In this document: positions 51,611 to 60,190 of the stretch, in pieces
Numbering within the stretch: position 1 is the first letter of the stretch
Layout of the letters: each line of letters begins with the position of its first letter
Origin: Nitrospirota bacterium
GTDB lineage: Bacteria > Nitrospirota > UBA9217
DNA length: 63,386 nucleotides
Direction of reading: 5' to 3'
Assembly (NCBI GenBank): GCA_020052615.1
Contig: JAGVOT010000107.1
Coordinates: 1-63,386 of the forward strand
The notes under the pieces: generated by a model
Seen by the model: only the letters and a program-made list of their open reading frames with translations
The model's database searches: none
Told to the model about the DNA's origin: nothing
Made by a program: the position numbers and the translations under genes

Positions 51611-52451
51611 CTTGTTCCTCCTCCTTGATCGTCAAGCCGATCTTATAGACCTCTTTCTTAGGCATATCCAGATCGTGGGCTGTTATGGCGATGGCCTCCT
51701 TCTTTGAGAGACCGCGATGGATCATAAGGTTCTTGAGATATTCTTCAGGAGAGATCGGCTCGTGAATGGATTCAGAAGAGGACGTTTGTAGAATGATCGT
51801 GAACTCGCCTTTCGTACTGCCTTCTTCCAGCTTCTTTTTAACTTCGGAAAGAGTTCCCCTGATGACCTGTTCATGGACCTTGGTCAGTTCGCGGGTGAGG
51901 ACCGCCTTCCGGTCGCCCAGGACCGTTTGCATATCATCGAGTGTTTGCAGGATGCGGTGGGGCGCTTCGTAGAAGATCAGTGTCCGCTCTTCCTTGGTCA
52001 ATTCTTCGAGCCGCTTCAATCTAGCGGTATGCTTGCTCGGGAGGAACCCCTCGAATACGAACCGGTCCGTCGGCAGGCCTGAGACCGAAAGGGCGGCAAT
52101 TGCCGCAGTCGGCCCGGGGATGGGGACCACGGGGACCTTCTGGTCTATGGCGAGGTTGATGAGGAAGTAGCCGGGATCGGAGATGCCCGGCGTTCCCGCG
52201 TCGGACACGAGGGCCACGCTCTTTCCTTCGAGCAGGCGGGAAACGAGGACCGGCGCCTTTTCTTCCTTGTTGTGATCGTGGTAGCTCGTGAGCGGCGTGT
52301 GGATGTCGAACTTGTTGAGCAGCTTCTGGGTATGGCGCGTGTCCTCGGCGGCGATGACGTCCGTTTCCTTCAGGATGCGGATGGCGCGGAGCGTGATGTC
52401 CTCGAGGTTGCCGATGGGGGTTGCTACTATATATAAGATTCCTGAGGGCAT
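51603..52451 (-). CDS. rsmI: 16S rRNA (cytidine1402-2'-O)-methyltransferase RsmI
   Basis: About 282 residues; ATG 52451 preferred to GTG 52463. It methylates the ribose of C1402 in 16S rRNA. The SAM-dependent tetrapyrrole-methylase fold shows YIVATPIGNLEDITLRAIRI, VIAAEDTRHTQKLLNKF, ALVSDAGTPGISDPGYFLI and VPIPGPTAAIAALSVSGLP, all hallmark RsmI segments, and FEGFLPSKHTARLKRLEEL. The C-terminal ~50 residues contain RGLSKKEAIAI. Confidence 0.95.
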   Translation of the reverse strand: MPSGILYIVATPIGNLEDITLRAIRILKETDVIAAEDTRHTQKLLNKFDIHTPLTSYHDHNKEEKAPVLVSRLLEGKSVALVSDAGTPGISDPGYFLINLAIDQKVPVVPIPGPTAAIAALSVSGLPTDRFVFEGFLPSKHTARLKRLEELTKEERTLIFYEAPHRILQTLDDMQTVLGDRKAVLTRELTKVHEQVIRGTLSEVKKKLEEGSTKGEFTIILQTSSSESIHEPISPEEYLKNLMIHRGLSKKEAIAITAHDLDMPKKEVYKIGLTIKEEEQDV

Positions 52452-52480
52452 AGTTCCAATCACAAGAAAGGAAAAAACGT

Positions 52481-52604
52481 TTCTCGCAAAGCTCGCGAAG
52501 GACGCAAAGAAAACCGTTAAACATCAAAGACAGAGTGCCGTCGTTCAAAAAGAGAAAAAGCTGCGTTTCTTCTTTCTTGGCGAACTTTGCGAGCTTTGCG
52601 AGAA
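52481..52604. repeat. Inverted pair of the CGCAAAG repeat (family B)
   Basis: TTCTCGCAAAGCTCGC begins the left arm (52481-52512) and its near-complement ends the right arm (52573-52604), ~60 bases apart; about 27 of 31 positions match. There is no gene between the arms. The same arms frame the broken GxxExxY gene at 54463-54950. It lies in the 243-base gap between nadE and rsmI; the rest of that gap holds no recognisable feature. Confidence 0.65.
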
Positions 52605-52694
52605 CAAGCCGTTGCTTTTGTTTTGTCTTGCCGTTCTCAGCGAACCCTGCGTCTCGCTTAGAAGCGCCTACTATTGTTCCGCGAGAAACCAGCC

Positions 52695-54404
52695 TTAATA
52701 GCTTTTGTATCGATTTGTTATCGGGAACCGCCGGTCCTTGCCCAGCCCCCGCGGCGTGATCTTGATGCCCGGAGGCGCCTGCCTTCGCTTGTACTCGCTC
52801 GAGTCCACCAGCCGGATCACCTTTTCCACGGTCTTCCGGTCAAAGCCCATTTTCAGGATATCCCGGAAGGCCTTGTCGTCCTCGACGTAGGCCTTCAGAA
52901 TCGGATCAAGGACCGGGTACACCGGCAGGGAGTCGCTGTCCTTCTGGTTCGGCCGCAGCTCGGCTGTCGGCGCCTTGGTCATGACCCGCTTGGGGATGAC
53001 GGTCCGTCCCTCGAGCTTGTTGATGCAGCGGCAGACGTCGTACACCAGGGTCTTGGGCACGTCCTTGATCACGGCAAACCCGCCTGCCATGTCGCCGTAG
53101 AGCGTCGCATAGCCCACGGACATCTCGCTCTTGTTCCCCGTGGTGAGCACGAGCCAGCCGAACTTGTTCGAGAGCGCCATGAGGATGTTGCCCCGGATGC
53201 GCGCCTGGAGGTTCTCCTCGGTCACGTCCTGCTTCGTTCGGGAAAATTCACAGCGCAGGGTGTTGAGATAGGCATCGAAGGTCTGCACAATGGGGACCTC
53301 GAGGTACTTTATCCCGAGGTTCTTCGCCAGCCCCAGGGCATCCTCGCGGCTCTCGCGCGAGCTGAACTGGGACGGCATGAACACGCCGACAACGTTTTCC
53401 CTGCCCAGGGCATCGACGGCCACTGCCGCCACAAGGGACGAGTCGATCCCGCCGGACAGGCCGATCACCGCGGACCGGAACCCGGTCTTTCGGACATAGT
53501 CCCGCGTGCCCAGCACGAGCGCCCGATAGACCTCTTCGCACGCCGGAAGGGAGGGGATGATCTTCCGGCCTGCGAGGGGCTTCCTTCCCGGCGCCGGCCG
53601 TTCCGACAGGACGACACGGTCGATGGATTCGAAGTGCTGCGACCTCGCAGGGGAAACACCCGGATTTCTGTCGGGGACGCCGATGTCGGTGATCAGAAGC
53701 TCTTCCCTGAATTGGTTCCCCGACGCGATCAGCTTTCCCTTGCCGTCAATGACCATGCTCTGGCCGTCGAATACCAGTTCGTCCTGGCCGCCGACCGCGT
53801 TGGTGTAGGAGACGATGACGTTGTTCTCCCGGGCGCGGCGCGCGAGCATCTTCAGGCGCTCTTTGCCCTTGCCCTTGTGGTAGGGAGAGGCGTTGATATT
53901 GATGATCACCTCGGCACCCGCCAGCGCCTGGGAGCGCGTGGGGCCCTCCTTGAACCAGATGTCCTCACAGATGTTCACGCCGAGCGTCACGCCTTTGAGG
54001 GTGACGAGGGGGTAGCGGTGCCCGGGACGGAAATAGCGGTATTCGTCGAAGACGCCGTAGTTCGGCAGCAGGATCTTATGGTAGACATAGGCCAGTTTTC
54101 CGTTGTGCAGTATCGCCGCCGCGTTGTAGAGCAGGTCCTTCTTGTCGACGAAGCCGACGACGGCGGTGATGCCTTTTGCGGCCCGCTGGATATCCTTGAG
54201 CGTTCTGAGGTTGTCCTGGACGAACTGCGGCTTGAGCAGAAGGTCCTCGGGCGGGTAGCCGGTCACGGCGAGCTCGGGAAAGGCAACGATATCGGCCTTG
54301 GCCTTTCGGGCGAGCCCGATGGTGTCGATGATCCTGTCCCGGTTGCCCGTGAGGTCGCCGACGGTGGGGTTGATCTGTGCCATGGCAATACGAAGTGTTC
54401 TCAT
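52695..54404 (-). CDS. nadE: Glutamine-dependent NAD+ synthetase
   Basis: 569 residues, two-domain type. The N-terminal nitrilase-like glutaminase has the E44 (FPELAVTGYPPED), K110 (YHKILLPNYG) and C146 (NICEDIW) triad that releases ammonia from glutamine. The C-terminal synthetase domain carries the ATP-pyrophosphatase loop SGGIDSS (residues 317-323) and TTGNKSEMSVGYATLYGDMA. It amidates deamido-NAD to NAD+, the last step of NAD synthesis. The end KDRRFPITNRYKSY is family-typical. Confidence 0.96.
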   Translation of the reverse strand: MRTLRIAMAQINPTVGDLTGNRDRIIDTIGLARKAKADIVAFPELAVTGYPPEDLLLKPQFVQDNLRTLKDIQRAAKGITAVVGFVDKKDLLYNAAAILHNGKLAYVYHKILLPNYGVFDEYRYFRPGHRYPLVTLKGVTLGVNICEDIWFKEGPTRSQALAGAEVIININASPYHKGKGKERLKMLARRARENNVIVSYTNAVGGQDELVFDGQSMVIDGKGKLIASGNQFREELLITDIGVPDRNPGVSPARSQHFESIDRVVLSERPAPGRKPLAGRKIIPSLPACEEVYRALVLGTRDYVRKTGFRSAVIGLSGGIDSSLVAAVAVDALGRENVVGVFMPSQFSSRESREDALGLAKNLGIKYLEVPIVQTFDAYLNTLRCEFSRTKQDVTEENLQARIRGNILMALSNKFGWLVLTTGNKSEMSVGYATLYGDMAGGFAVIKDVPKTLVYDVCRCINKLEGRTVIPKRVMTKAPTAELRPNQKDSDSLPVYPVLDPILKAYVEDDKAFRDILKMGFDRKTVEKVIRLVDSSEYKRRQAPPGIKITPRGLGKDRRFPITNRYKSY

Positions 54405-54462
54405 GGTAGCTCACTCAATCAAATGTAAGATCGACAGCAAATGAAGGACAGGGCTAAGCGGT

Positions 54463-54950
54463 TTCTCGCAAAGCGCGCAAAGGTCGCCAAGGAGAGCAAA
54501 ATCCTGGAATGAAGAGGATATCAAAGCCCGTTTGCGATGCGAGTAATGCCGTCCTTCATGAGTTCAACATTGAAGTTGACAAGAAGGCCGAGTTTCTTTC
54601 CCGACAGCTTCAGGTACGTCAGAAGCTGTTTCTTGTGAACAGCGTTGACGGTCTCAATGGACTTGAGCTCGACAAATGACCTTGTCATCCACGATGACGT
54701 CCGCTCGGAACCCGGTCTCTATTGAAATCTCATCGTATGTCAGAGGAACGCCGACCTGGCTGGATACTTTTATGCCGAGCTTCTTCAGCTCATAGACAAG
54801 CGCGGCTTCATAGACGGATTCCAGCAAGCCGGGCCCGAGAACTCTATGGATCTTGATACAAAGATCAACCACAATCTTGGCGAGTTCGTTTTCCGTCATA
54901 TTTCTTCCTCGCCTGCCTTTCTTTGCGACCTTTGCGAGCTTTGCGAGAGA
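54463..54950. mobile_element. Inverted-repeat-flanked unit carrying the broken GxxExxY gene
   Basis: The left arm 54463-54493 and right arm 54919-54950 are near-perfect inverted repeats (TCTCGCAAAGCKCGC then AAAGGTCGC, about 27 of 30 matching). They enclose a single minus-strand gene (54521-54899). No transposase is present. The layout looks like a passively moved or repeat-hitchhiking cassette; mobility is inference. Confidence 0.45.
54521..54899 (-). pseudogene. GxxExxY family protein, frameshifted
   Basis: The N-terminal frame (54654-54899) reads VDLCIKIHRVLGPGLLESVY, with the GxxExxY motif, then GFRADVIVDDKV, before leaving frame in a run of three A on the plus strand (54674-54676). Removing one base joins it to IVELKSIETVNAVHKKQLL, YLKLSGKKLGLLVNFNVELM and KDGITRIANGL, the complete family C-terminus, ending at TCA 54521-54523. 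A single-base insertion has broken an otherwise intact ~125-residue gene. The family's role is unknown; a nuclease-like fold has been suggested. Confidence 0.8.
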
Positions 54951-54969
54951 ATGCCGTGCTTTTACTGTT

Positions 54970-56148
54970 TTATTCTTTTTGGAGAGAGATCGCTCTCGCT
55001 TTCGCCTCGTCCATAACCGTCTTCAACGGCACCTGCTTCTCCTCCGCGAGCTTCCTGCAGTCCTCATACTCCGGAGTCATGGTCATGATCTCGTCGCCCC
55101 GTTTGCTGATCTTCACCCGTATCTTTCCGTATGGTGTCTCGACCGTCCGGACCTCCCGGCTGAGCTTCATTCTGCCCACTTCATGGATCCGGACGCCGAT
55201 GCTCGTGGTCTCCCGGAAGATCGTGTCGAGGATAACCGCACTCATTGATTTGTCAGTCAGAACAGAAAGAAGAATGGCCGGCCTGCCCTTTTTCATGATG
55301 ATGGGGGTAAGATAGACGTCGTGGGCGCCTTTGGACATGAGCGTATCGATCAGATGGCCGTAGATCTGGGGATTCATATCGTCGATGTTGGACTCGATGA
55401 TGATCGACGTGTCCTCTTCATACGCCGACACGGGTTCGCCGATCATGATCCGGAGTACATTGGGCTGGCTGGGGATGTCCTTACCTCCCGCGCCATAGGC
55501 GATCCTGCTTATGGTCATCTGGGGAAGGGGGCCGAAGGAGCCGGCAAGCGTGCTGATGATGGCTGCCCCCGTCGGGGTCGTGAGTTCGAAGGTGATGGAT
55601 GACGAATAGAGGGGGATGTTCCTGAGCAGTTCCGCTGTGGCAGGCGCGGGTACGGGCAGTTTCCCATGCTGCGTATGGACCGTGCCGGAGCCCACATTGA
55701 CCGGGGAACCGATGATCTCGGTGATGCCGAGATGTTCGAGACCGATGACCGATCCGACGATGTCAACGATTGCGTCGACAGCACCGACCTCGTGGAAGTG
55801 GACCTTATCCGGTGTCGTTCCGTGGACCTTCGCTTCGACCTCGGCAAGTCGCTGGAAGATGCTCAGGCTCTTCTGTTTGACCGCGGGAGCGAGGGAAGAA
55901 TCGTTGATGATCTTCTCGATGTCTGAGAGATGACGGGCAGGCTGTTCCTTCTCGTCCAGGACGACATGGACCTTCGTGGCGGCAAGGCCGGAGCGTTTTA
56001 CCTTTTCCGAGGTGATCTCATAGCCGGGAAGCTTCAGCTTGGCGAGTTCCGAGCGCAGGACTTCTATGGGCAGGCCCGCGTCCACAAGGGCGCCAAGGGT
56101 CATGTCGCCGGATATTCCGGAAAAGCAGTCGAAGTAGGTAAGGGTCAT
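54970..56148 (-). CDS. larC: Nickel insertion protein LarC (nickel-pincer cofactor synthesis)
   Basis: 392 residues, full length. LarC inserts nickel into the pyridinium bis-thiocarboxylate mononucleotide to make the cofactor of lactate racemase LarA. Visible: TYFDCFSGISGDMTLGALVD, KVHFHEVGAVDAIVDIVGSV (metal-ligand residues), NVGSGTVHTQHGKLPVPAPA, ELTTPTGAAIISTLAGSFG and IESNIDDMNPQIYGHLIDTL. The N- and C-terminal parts are in one frame, not split as in lactobacilli. LarB is nearby at 56956; LarE and LarA are not in the window. Confidence 0.95.
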   Translation of the reverse strand: MTLTYFDCFSGISGDMTLGALVDAGLPIEVLRSELAKLKLPGYEITSEKVKRSGLAATKVHVVLDEKEQPARHLSDIEKIINDSSLAPAVKQKSLSIFQRLAEVEAKVHGTTPDKVHFHEVGAVDAIVDIVGSVIGLEHLGITEIIGSPVNVGSGTVHTQHGKLPVPAPATAELLRNIPLYSSSITFELTTPTGAAIISTLAGSFGPLPQMTISRIAYGAGGKDIPSQPNVLRIMIGEPVSAYEEDTSIIIESNIDDMNPQIYGHLIDTLMSKGAHDVYLTPIIMKKGRPAILLSVLTDKSMSAVILDTIFRETTSIGVRIHEVGRMKLSREVRTVETPYGKIRVKISKRGDEIMTMTPEYEDCRKLAEEKQVPLKTVMDEAKARAISLQKE

Positions 56149-56200
56149 ACTATTAAATCAATCTATCGCTCACTGGGCGAGAGGAGAACGCGCGGCTGAC

Positions 56201-56222
56201 GCGACGCCTTCTGGCGCGTCGC
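56201..56222. repeat. GC-rich hairpin between the lipoprotein gene and larC
   Basis: GCGACGC (56201-56207) pairs with GCGTCGC (56216-56222) across an 8-base loop. There is no T-run on either side, so it is not an obvious intrinsic terminator. It may be a relic of the family A hairpins. Confidence 0.35.
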
Positions 56223-56264
56223 TGTAACCGCAGGTTAGTTTGACAATAATCCGCGTAATCATAA

Positions 56265-56846
56265 TCAACAATTGATAGGCATAAAGAATTCAACATATTT
56301 ATCTTTTGAGAATATCATTTCGGGCAGAACAACTTCTTGACCATTGATGAGCAATGCAGGCAGCTTTACTTTTATTATTTTTGTCTTCGGGATGCTCACT
56401 CGGATCGCCATTGAATACTCATTATGCAAGGTGCGGACTTGACCAAAGAGTGTTTTCCATATGCGAGTGCCCCCGCGCAACGTTTGATTAAGATTCCATG
56501 GCACCCAGCCATATATTTCAAAAGGCGTCAACGTTGCAATGAATATTTCTGGTTTGTCAGGAATAGATACTAACACCAGATTGTTGTTAAATTTAACTTC
56601 GTTTCCATCCGGAACCTCAAGATCGAACCTAACCATTACGTCATCTTTCATTTCAATTGCGGTTACACCTATGATTACTTTATCTCGTACAATCTCTAAT
56701 CTATTAGGCGGGCCGACACTCCTGTCGCAAGATGATTTTGTTAGGGATCCAAGAGAGGAATCGGGGCGATAGTAATCGTGAACCCAGACGGGCATGCATC
56801 CATTAAGTAAAACAAGAAGCGATAGTAATAAAAGTCTATTGTTCAT
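56265..56846 (-). CDS. AT-rich lipoprotein gene of unknown function
   Basis: About 193 residues from ATG 56846 (ATG 56858 also in frame). The signal sequence NNRLLLLSLLVLLNGC has a clear lipobox (LNGC), so the product should be a lipoprotein. The mature part (VIIGVTAIEMKDDVMVRFDL; TLTPFEIYGWVPWNLNQTLR) matches no family I know. Its base composition is visibly AT-rich against GC-rich neighbours, and it splits larC from larB, both signs of later insertion by transfer. Confidence 0.75.
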   Translation of the reverse strand: MNNRLLLLSLLVLLNGCMPVWVHDYYRPDSSLGSLTKSSCDRSVGPPNRLEIVRDKVIIGVTAIEMKDDVMVRFDLEVPDGNEVKFNNNLVLVSIPDKPEIFIATLTPFEIYGWVPWNLNQTLRGGTRIWKTLFGQVRTLHNEYSMAIRVSIPKTKIIKVKLPALLINGQEVVLPEMIFSKDKYVEFFMPINC

Positions 56847-56955
56847 GATTATTCTCATGGACTAAGTAGTGATTGTCTAGCCGTATCCGGCTAGGAAAGA
56901 ACGAAATATCGGTGTTTACCAGTTTGGCAAGAATTATGCCGTAGTGTGCTTTTCA

Positions 56956-57711
56956 TCATCGCTCTCCTAAAAGATTGATCCTATGCGCCAGTACGCCCGC
57001 GCCGAAGCCGTTGTCGATGTTCATGACCGCGATGCCTGAGGCGCAGGAGTTCAGCATGGTGAGGAGCGGGGCTAGACCCTGGAACCCGGCGCCGTAGCCA
57101 ACGCTCGTCGGCACGGCGATGATCGGTTTGTCCACGAGCCCGCCTACGACCGAGGGGAGGGCGCCGTCCATGCCCGCGACCACGACGATGATCCGCGCGG
57201 AATCAAGGATGTCCTTTTTGCTCAGGATGCGGTGGATGCCTGCCACGCCCACATCGTACACGGTCTGGACCGTGCTGCCCAGTGCCCCCGCCGTTACCGC
57301 GGCTTCTTCGGCAATGGGGATATCGGACGTCCCGGCCGTGAGAACGAGGACGACCCCCTTGGTCGGGACCTTCTTCTTGTGTTCAATGACGATCGCCCGC
57401 GATGCCTTGTGGTAGACCGCGCGTTTGTCCAGCTTCTTTACCGCCTTGAACACGGCGTCCGATGCCCGGGTGGCAAGGATATCGCTGCCCGCCTTCAGCA
57501 TGCGCTTGGTGATGCCGGTGATCTGCTCCACCGTCTTGCCCTCGCAGTAGATCACCTCGGGCATGCCGTGGCGCAGGCTTCGGTGATGGTCGATGTGGGC
57601 ATAGGCCACGTCCTCGAAAGGGAGGTGCTTCAGCCGTTCGAGCGCAGCCTTGACGCCGGTCTTGCCGGAGCGGACGGATTCGAGGAGCTTGGTGATGTCT
57701 GAAGAGTTCAT
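56956..57711 (-). CDS. larB: LarB, pyridinium-dicarboxylate synthase (nickel-pincer cofactor)
   Basis: 251 residues from ATG 57711 (GAGG upstream). LarB carboxylates and hydrolyses nicotinic acid adenine dinucleotide, the first step of nickel-pincer cofactor synthesis. The N-terminal half has FEDVAYAHIDHHRSLRHGMP and EVIYCEGKTVEQI. The C-terminal half is PurE-like: VLVLTAGTSDIPIAEEAAVT, IIVVVAGMDGALPSVVGGLV, IAVPTSVGYGAGFQGLAPLL. It pairs functionally with larC downstream. Confidence 0.94.
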   Translation of the reverse strand: MNSSDITKLLESVRSGKTGVKAALERLKHLPFEDVAYAHIDHHRSLRHGMPEVIYCEGKTVEQITGITKRMLKAGSDILATRASDAVFKAVKKLDKRAVYHKASRAIVIEHKKKVPTKGVVLVLTAGTSDIPIAEEAAVTAGALGSTVQTVYDVGVAGIHRILSKKDILDSARIIVVVAGMDGALPSVVGGLVDKPIIAVPTSVGYGAGFQGLAPLLTMLNSCASGIAVMNIDNGFGAGVLAHRINLLGER

Positions 57712-57752
57712 GAAATGCCTCAATAATAACGAATAACGGTCAACAACGTTGT

Positions 57753-57959
57753 AACCACTGATCCCGCGAGTGGGACACACGGAATAACACAACCCTCTGT
57801 GAAGAATCCTATACAACCCGGACAAGCCGGAACCAAAAGCAGAGGCAAAAGCATCTCTCGCAAAGCCGCAAAGACGCAAAGGAAATCTTTAAATCCTGGT
57901 TTTTACGCCAAAGAATATTTGTAACTGACTAACCGTGCGCGACGAAGTCGCCCGTGGTT
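57753..57959. repeat. Composite repeat region: family A ends around one CGCAAAG arm
   Basis: AACCAC (57753-57758) with a TCCC/GGGA hairpin (57762-57775) opens the region, and GCGAC/GTCGC (57939-57951) with GTGGTT (57954-57959) closes it. Inside is one family B arm (57854-57885). It fills the 251-base gap between larB and the TPR gene; no gene is seen. Confidence 0.55.
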
Positions 57960-57962
57960 CAT

Positions 57963-59060
57963 CTATCTTGTTGTTCGTTTATTATGTTTCCTCGGCGCGG
58001 GCTGATCGCCGCATTCCTCGATGACCGCTTTCGCCCTGGGCTTCAGCTTTGCGATATCGGGCCGGTCGTTCTTCTTGGTGTACAGCAGGAGCCGCTTCAT
58101 GTAGGCCGATGCCAGTCTGCAGTTGCCGCCGGCCTTATGGGTGAGAGCAGTCTGGAAGAGCATCTGGGGCTGGTTGGGCCGCTTGTGCTCGATGATGCGG
58201 AACTCCTTGAACGCTTCCTGGTACTTGCCCTGCTCCCGCAGGACGATGCCGAGCTTCAGGTGCACCAGGGTGTTGTCCGGGGCCCGCTCGAGCGCTGAAC
58301 GAAGTTCCTTCTCCGCGGCTGCGTGGTCGTTCCCGTGCTGGTAGAGCGAAGCGAGGAGGATCCTCGCACGGACATTCCCGGGGTCGACCTGGACCGCGTT
58401 CCTGAGGGACCGGATGGACGCGTCAAGGTCAGCCTGCGGCAGCTCCTGGCGGTTTTCCTGCCCGCCGTAAAAATCGATCCGGGGCGAGACCTTTATCCAC
58501 ACCCGCGCTGTATCGTCGCTGCTTTCCTCGCGGGTCAGGACGGAATCAAGTTGCTTCCGGGTCTCGACGACCTTTGTCTTGTCCTTCTCGGCCCCGAGCT
58601 GACGCAGAAGGGCGTCGCGCTCCTTCCGGAGAGCTTCTCGCTCCCGTGCCGCTGTCTCGACCTGCTCCCGCAACTCCTGGTTCTCCCGGTAGCGGTCGAT
58701 CTGCCCGAGCAGCACATCGGTGTCCACGGTGCAGCGGGCCTTGATATAGTGCTCAGGATGGTCAAGGGTGCCGCGGCTCTCGTCAGCAACGATATGGGTC
58801 TCGACGACACCAGCGGTGTACGCGATGACCTCGTCCTTCGTGAGCTTGTACTCCTTCACCTGGGTTATGCTGGCCAAAAAGGTGCCGGACAGCTCCAGGG
58901 CCTTTCGCTGCGCCTCCTGGGTGGCGATACGGCGGGCATCCACCTTGCTGTCGTTGTCGCCCAGGACATAGGTGCTTTCCGCCTCGATGACCTTGATATC
59001 GGCGCTGACCGGACGTGTCGAAAGAAGAACGAGCATAACAGCCATGGAAAGGGCAACCAT
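57963..59060 (-). CDS. Exported protein with FlgT/LPP20-like domain, coiled coil and TPRs
   Basis: About 365 residues from ATG 59060, chosen because it gives a signal peptide (MVALSMAVMLVLLSTRPVSA); upstream codons lie in repeat DNA. Residues ~20-125 resemble the FlgT_N/LPP20 domain (DARRIATQEAQRKALELSGT; DEVIAYTAGVVETHIVADES). A coiled coil follows (residues ~125-175, rich in RE and EK), then three or four TPR units (VDPGNVRARILLASLYQHGN; NTLVHLKLGIVLREQGKYQE). The function is unknown; an outer-envelope assembly role is possible. Confidence 0.78.
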   Translation of the reverse strand: MVALSMAVMLVLLSTRPVSADIKVIEAESTYVLGDNDSKVDARRIATQEAQRKALELSGTFLASITQVKEYKLTKDEVIAYTAGVVETHIVADESRGTLDHPEHYIKARCTVDTDVLLGQIDRYRENQELREQVETAAREREALRKERDALLRQLGAEKDKTKVVETRKQLDSVLTREESSDDTARVWIKVSPRIDFYGGQENRQELPQADLDASIRSLRNAVQVDPGNVRARILLASLYQHGNDHAAAEKELRSALERAPDNTLVHLKLGIVLREQGKYQEAFKEFRIIEHKRPNQPQMLFQTALTHKAGGNCRLASAYMKRLLLYTKKNDRPDIAKLKPRAKAVIEECGDQPAPRKHNKRTTR

Positions 59061-59097
59061 GCAGGAACTACTTTGCTTCTGTACTGAGAATATATTC

Positions 59098-59124
59098 CGC
59101 ACTCCACACTCCGCACTTCGCACT
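59098..59124. repeat. Short tandem repeat (CACTYCGCAC-like units)
   Basis: Three tandem ~9-10-base units of the type ACTCCACACTCCGCACTTCG lie between gpsA and the next gene. In one frame they read as a false N-terminal extension (SAECGVRN) of the neighbouring gene. Confidence 0.5.
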
Positions 59125-59128
59125 GGAT

Positions 59129-60130
59129 TCACTCACCCTTGAGCGCCCTGCCCATGAGGTCTTTCGTGGCCTGCAGGGGGTCCTTGCCTTCATAGAGGAT
59201 CCTGTATATCTCTTCTACAATAGGCATCTCGATGCCGTTCTTCCGCGCCAGCTCCCGGGCTGCCTTCGCGGTCTTCACGCCTTCGGCAACGGTCTTTGCG
59301 CTTTTTAAAATATCTTCGAGCTTCTCACCCTTCCCGAGGCGGACGCCCAGGGTCCTGTTCCGTGACAGGCCGCCGGTGCAGGTGAGCACCAGGTCGCCCA
59401 TGCCGGCAAGGCCGGAGAAGGTGCGGGGATCGGCGCCCAGGGCGGTGCCGAGCCGGGCCATTTCGGCGAGTCCCCGGGTCAGGAGGGCCGCCATGGTATT
59501 ATAGCCGAAGCCGAGGCCTTCCAGCACGCCGGCGGCGATGGCGATCACGTTCTTGACGGACCCGCCCAGTTCCACGCCGATGACGTCCGCATTGGTGTAT
59601 ACCCGGAAATAGGGCGTGCTCATGAGCTTCTGGACCAGGCTGCCTGCATCGGGATCGTAGGAGGCGAGGGCGACGGCCGTGGGCAACTTCTGCGCCACTT
59701 CCCGGGCGAAGCTGGGTCCTGAGAGGAAACACAGCCTGTTTTGGAACTTCGGCGGCAGCGTTTCCCGGAGCACGTCCGACAGTGGCATGAGGGTGTCGAT
59801 CTCGATGCCTTTCGAGGCGCTCACAATGATCGCATTGCCGGCCAGGTGGGGGCCGAGCTGCTTCGAGACCGTACGGACCGTGTGGGAAGGGACCACGGAC
59901 AGGATGTACGGCCGGTTCCGTACCGCCTCTTCGAGGGAGGGGGTGACCGAGATATTCGGCGGCAGGATGAAACCCGGGAGGTACACGCGGTTCTCGCGCG
60001 TGCGCTGGGTCTCCTCCGCAAGGTCCTTCTCGAACATCCAGAGCGCGACGTCGTGGCCATTGTCAGCCAGCAGCAGCGCCAACGCCGTGCCCCATGCTCC
60101 GGCGCCGATAATGCCTGTTTTTTCAGCCAT
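59129..60130 (-). CDS. gpsA: Glycerol-3-phosphate dehydrogenase [NAD(P)+]
   Basis: 333 residues, full length. It reduces dihydroxyacetone phosphate to sn-glycerol-3-phosphate, the backbone for phospholipids. The NAD(P) loop is GIIGAGAWGTALALLLADNG; SGPSFAREVAQKLPTAVALA and GGSVKNVIAIAAGVLEGLGF (catalytic K193) follow, with MGDLVLTCTGGLSRNRTLG. A consensus promoter ends nine bases before ATG 60130, so its mRNA may be leaderless. Confidence 0.96.
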   Translation of the reverse strand: MAEKTGIIGAGAWGTALALLLADNGHDVALWMFEKDLAEETQRTRENRVYLPGFILPPNISVTPSLEEAVRNRPYILSVVPSHTVRTVSKQLGPHLAGNAIIVSASKGIEIDTLMPLSDVLRETLPPKFQNRLCFLSGPSFAREVAQKLPTAVALASYDPDAGSLVQKLMSTPYFRVYTNADVIGVELGGSVKNVIAIAAGVLEGLGFGYNTMAALLTRGLAEMARLGTALGADPRTFSGLAGMGDLVLTCTGGLSRNRTLGVRLGKGEKLEDILKSAKTVAEGVKTAKAARELARKNGIEMPIVEEIYRILYEGKDPLQATKDLMGRALKGE

Positions 60131-60138
60131 AGTTAAAG

Positions 60139-60167
60139 ATTATAGAAGGATTGCCGGTGTGTGTCAA
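60139..60167 (-). promoter_or_regulatory. Consensus sigma70 promoter for gpsA
   Basis: Minus strand: TTGACA (60167-60162), exactly 17 bases, TATAAT (60144-60139), a perfect match to the sigma70 consensus. The -10 box ends eight bases before the start codon, putting the transcription start at or next to the ATG. Confidence 0.75.
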
Positions 60168-60190
60168 AAGAATTGTCTTTTGGCAACTTT

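Noticed and set aside
52674-54428. 584-codon plus-strand open frame
   Set aside because: Exact antisense of nadE, whose triad and PP-loop are intact.
56201-56222. Hairpin considered as an intrinsic terminator
   Set aside because: No T-run follows on either strand and it lies between codirectional genes.
57854-57885. CGCAAAG-rich stretch considered as a c-di-GMP riboswitch core
   Set aside because: The surrounding GEMM-type stems and the second conserved block are missing; the same text occurs at 52481 and 54463 as a dispersed repeat.
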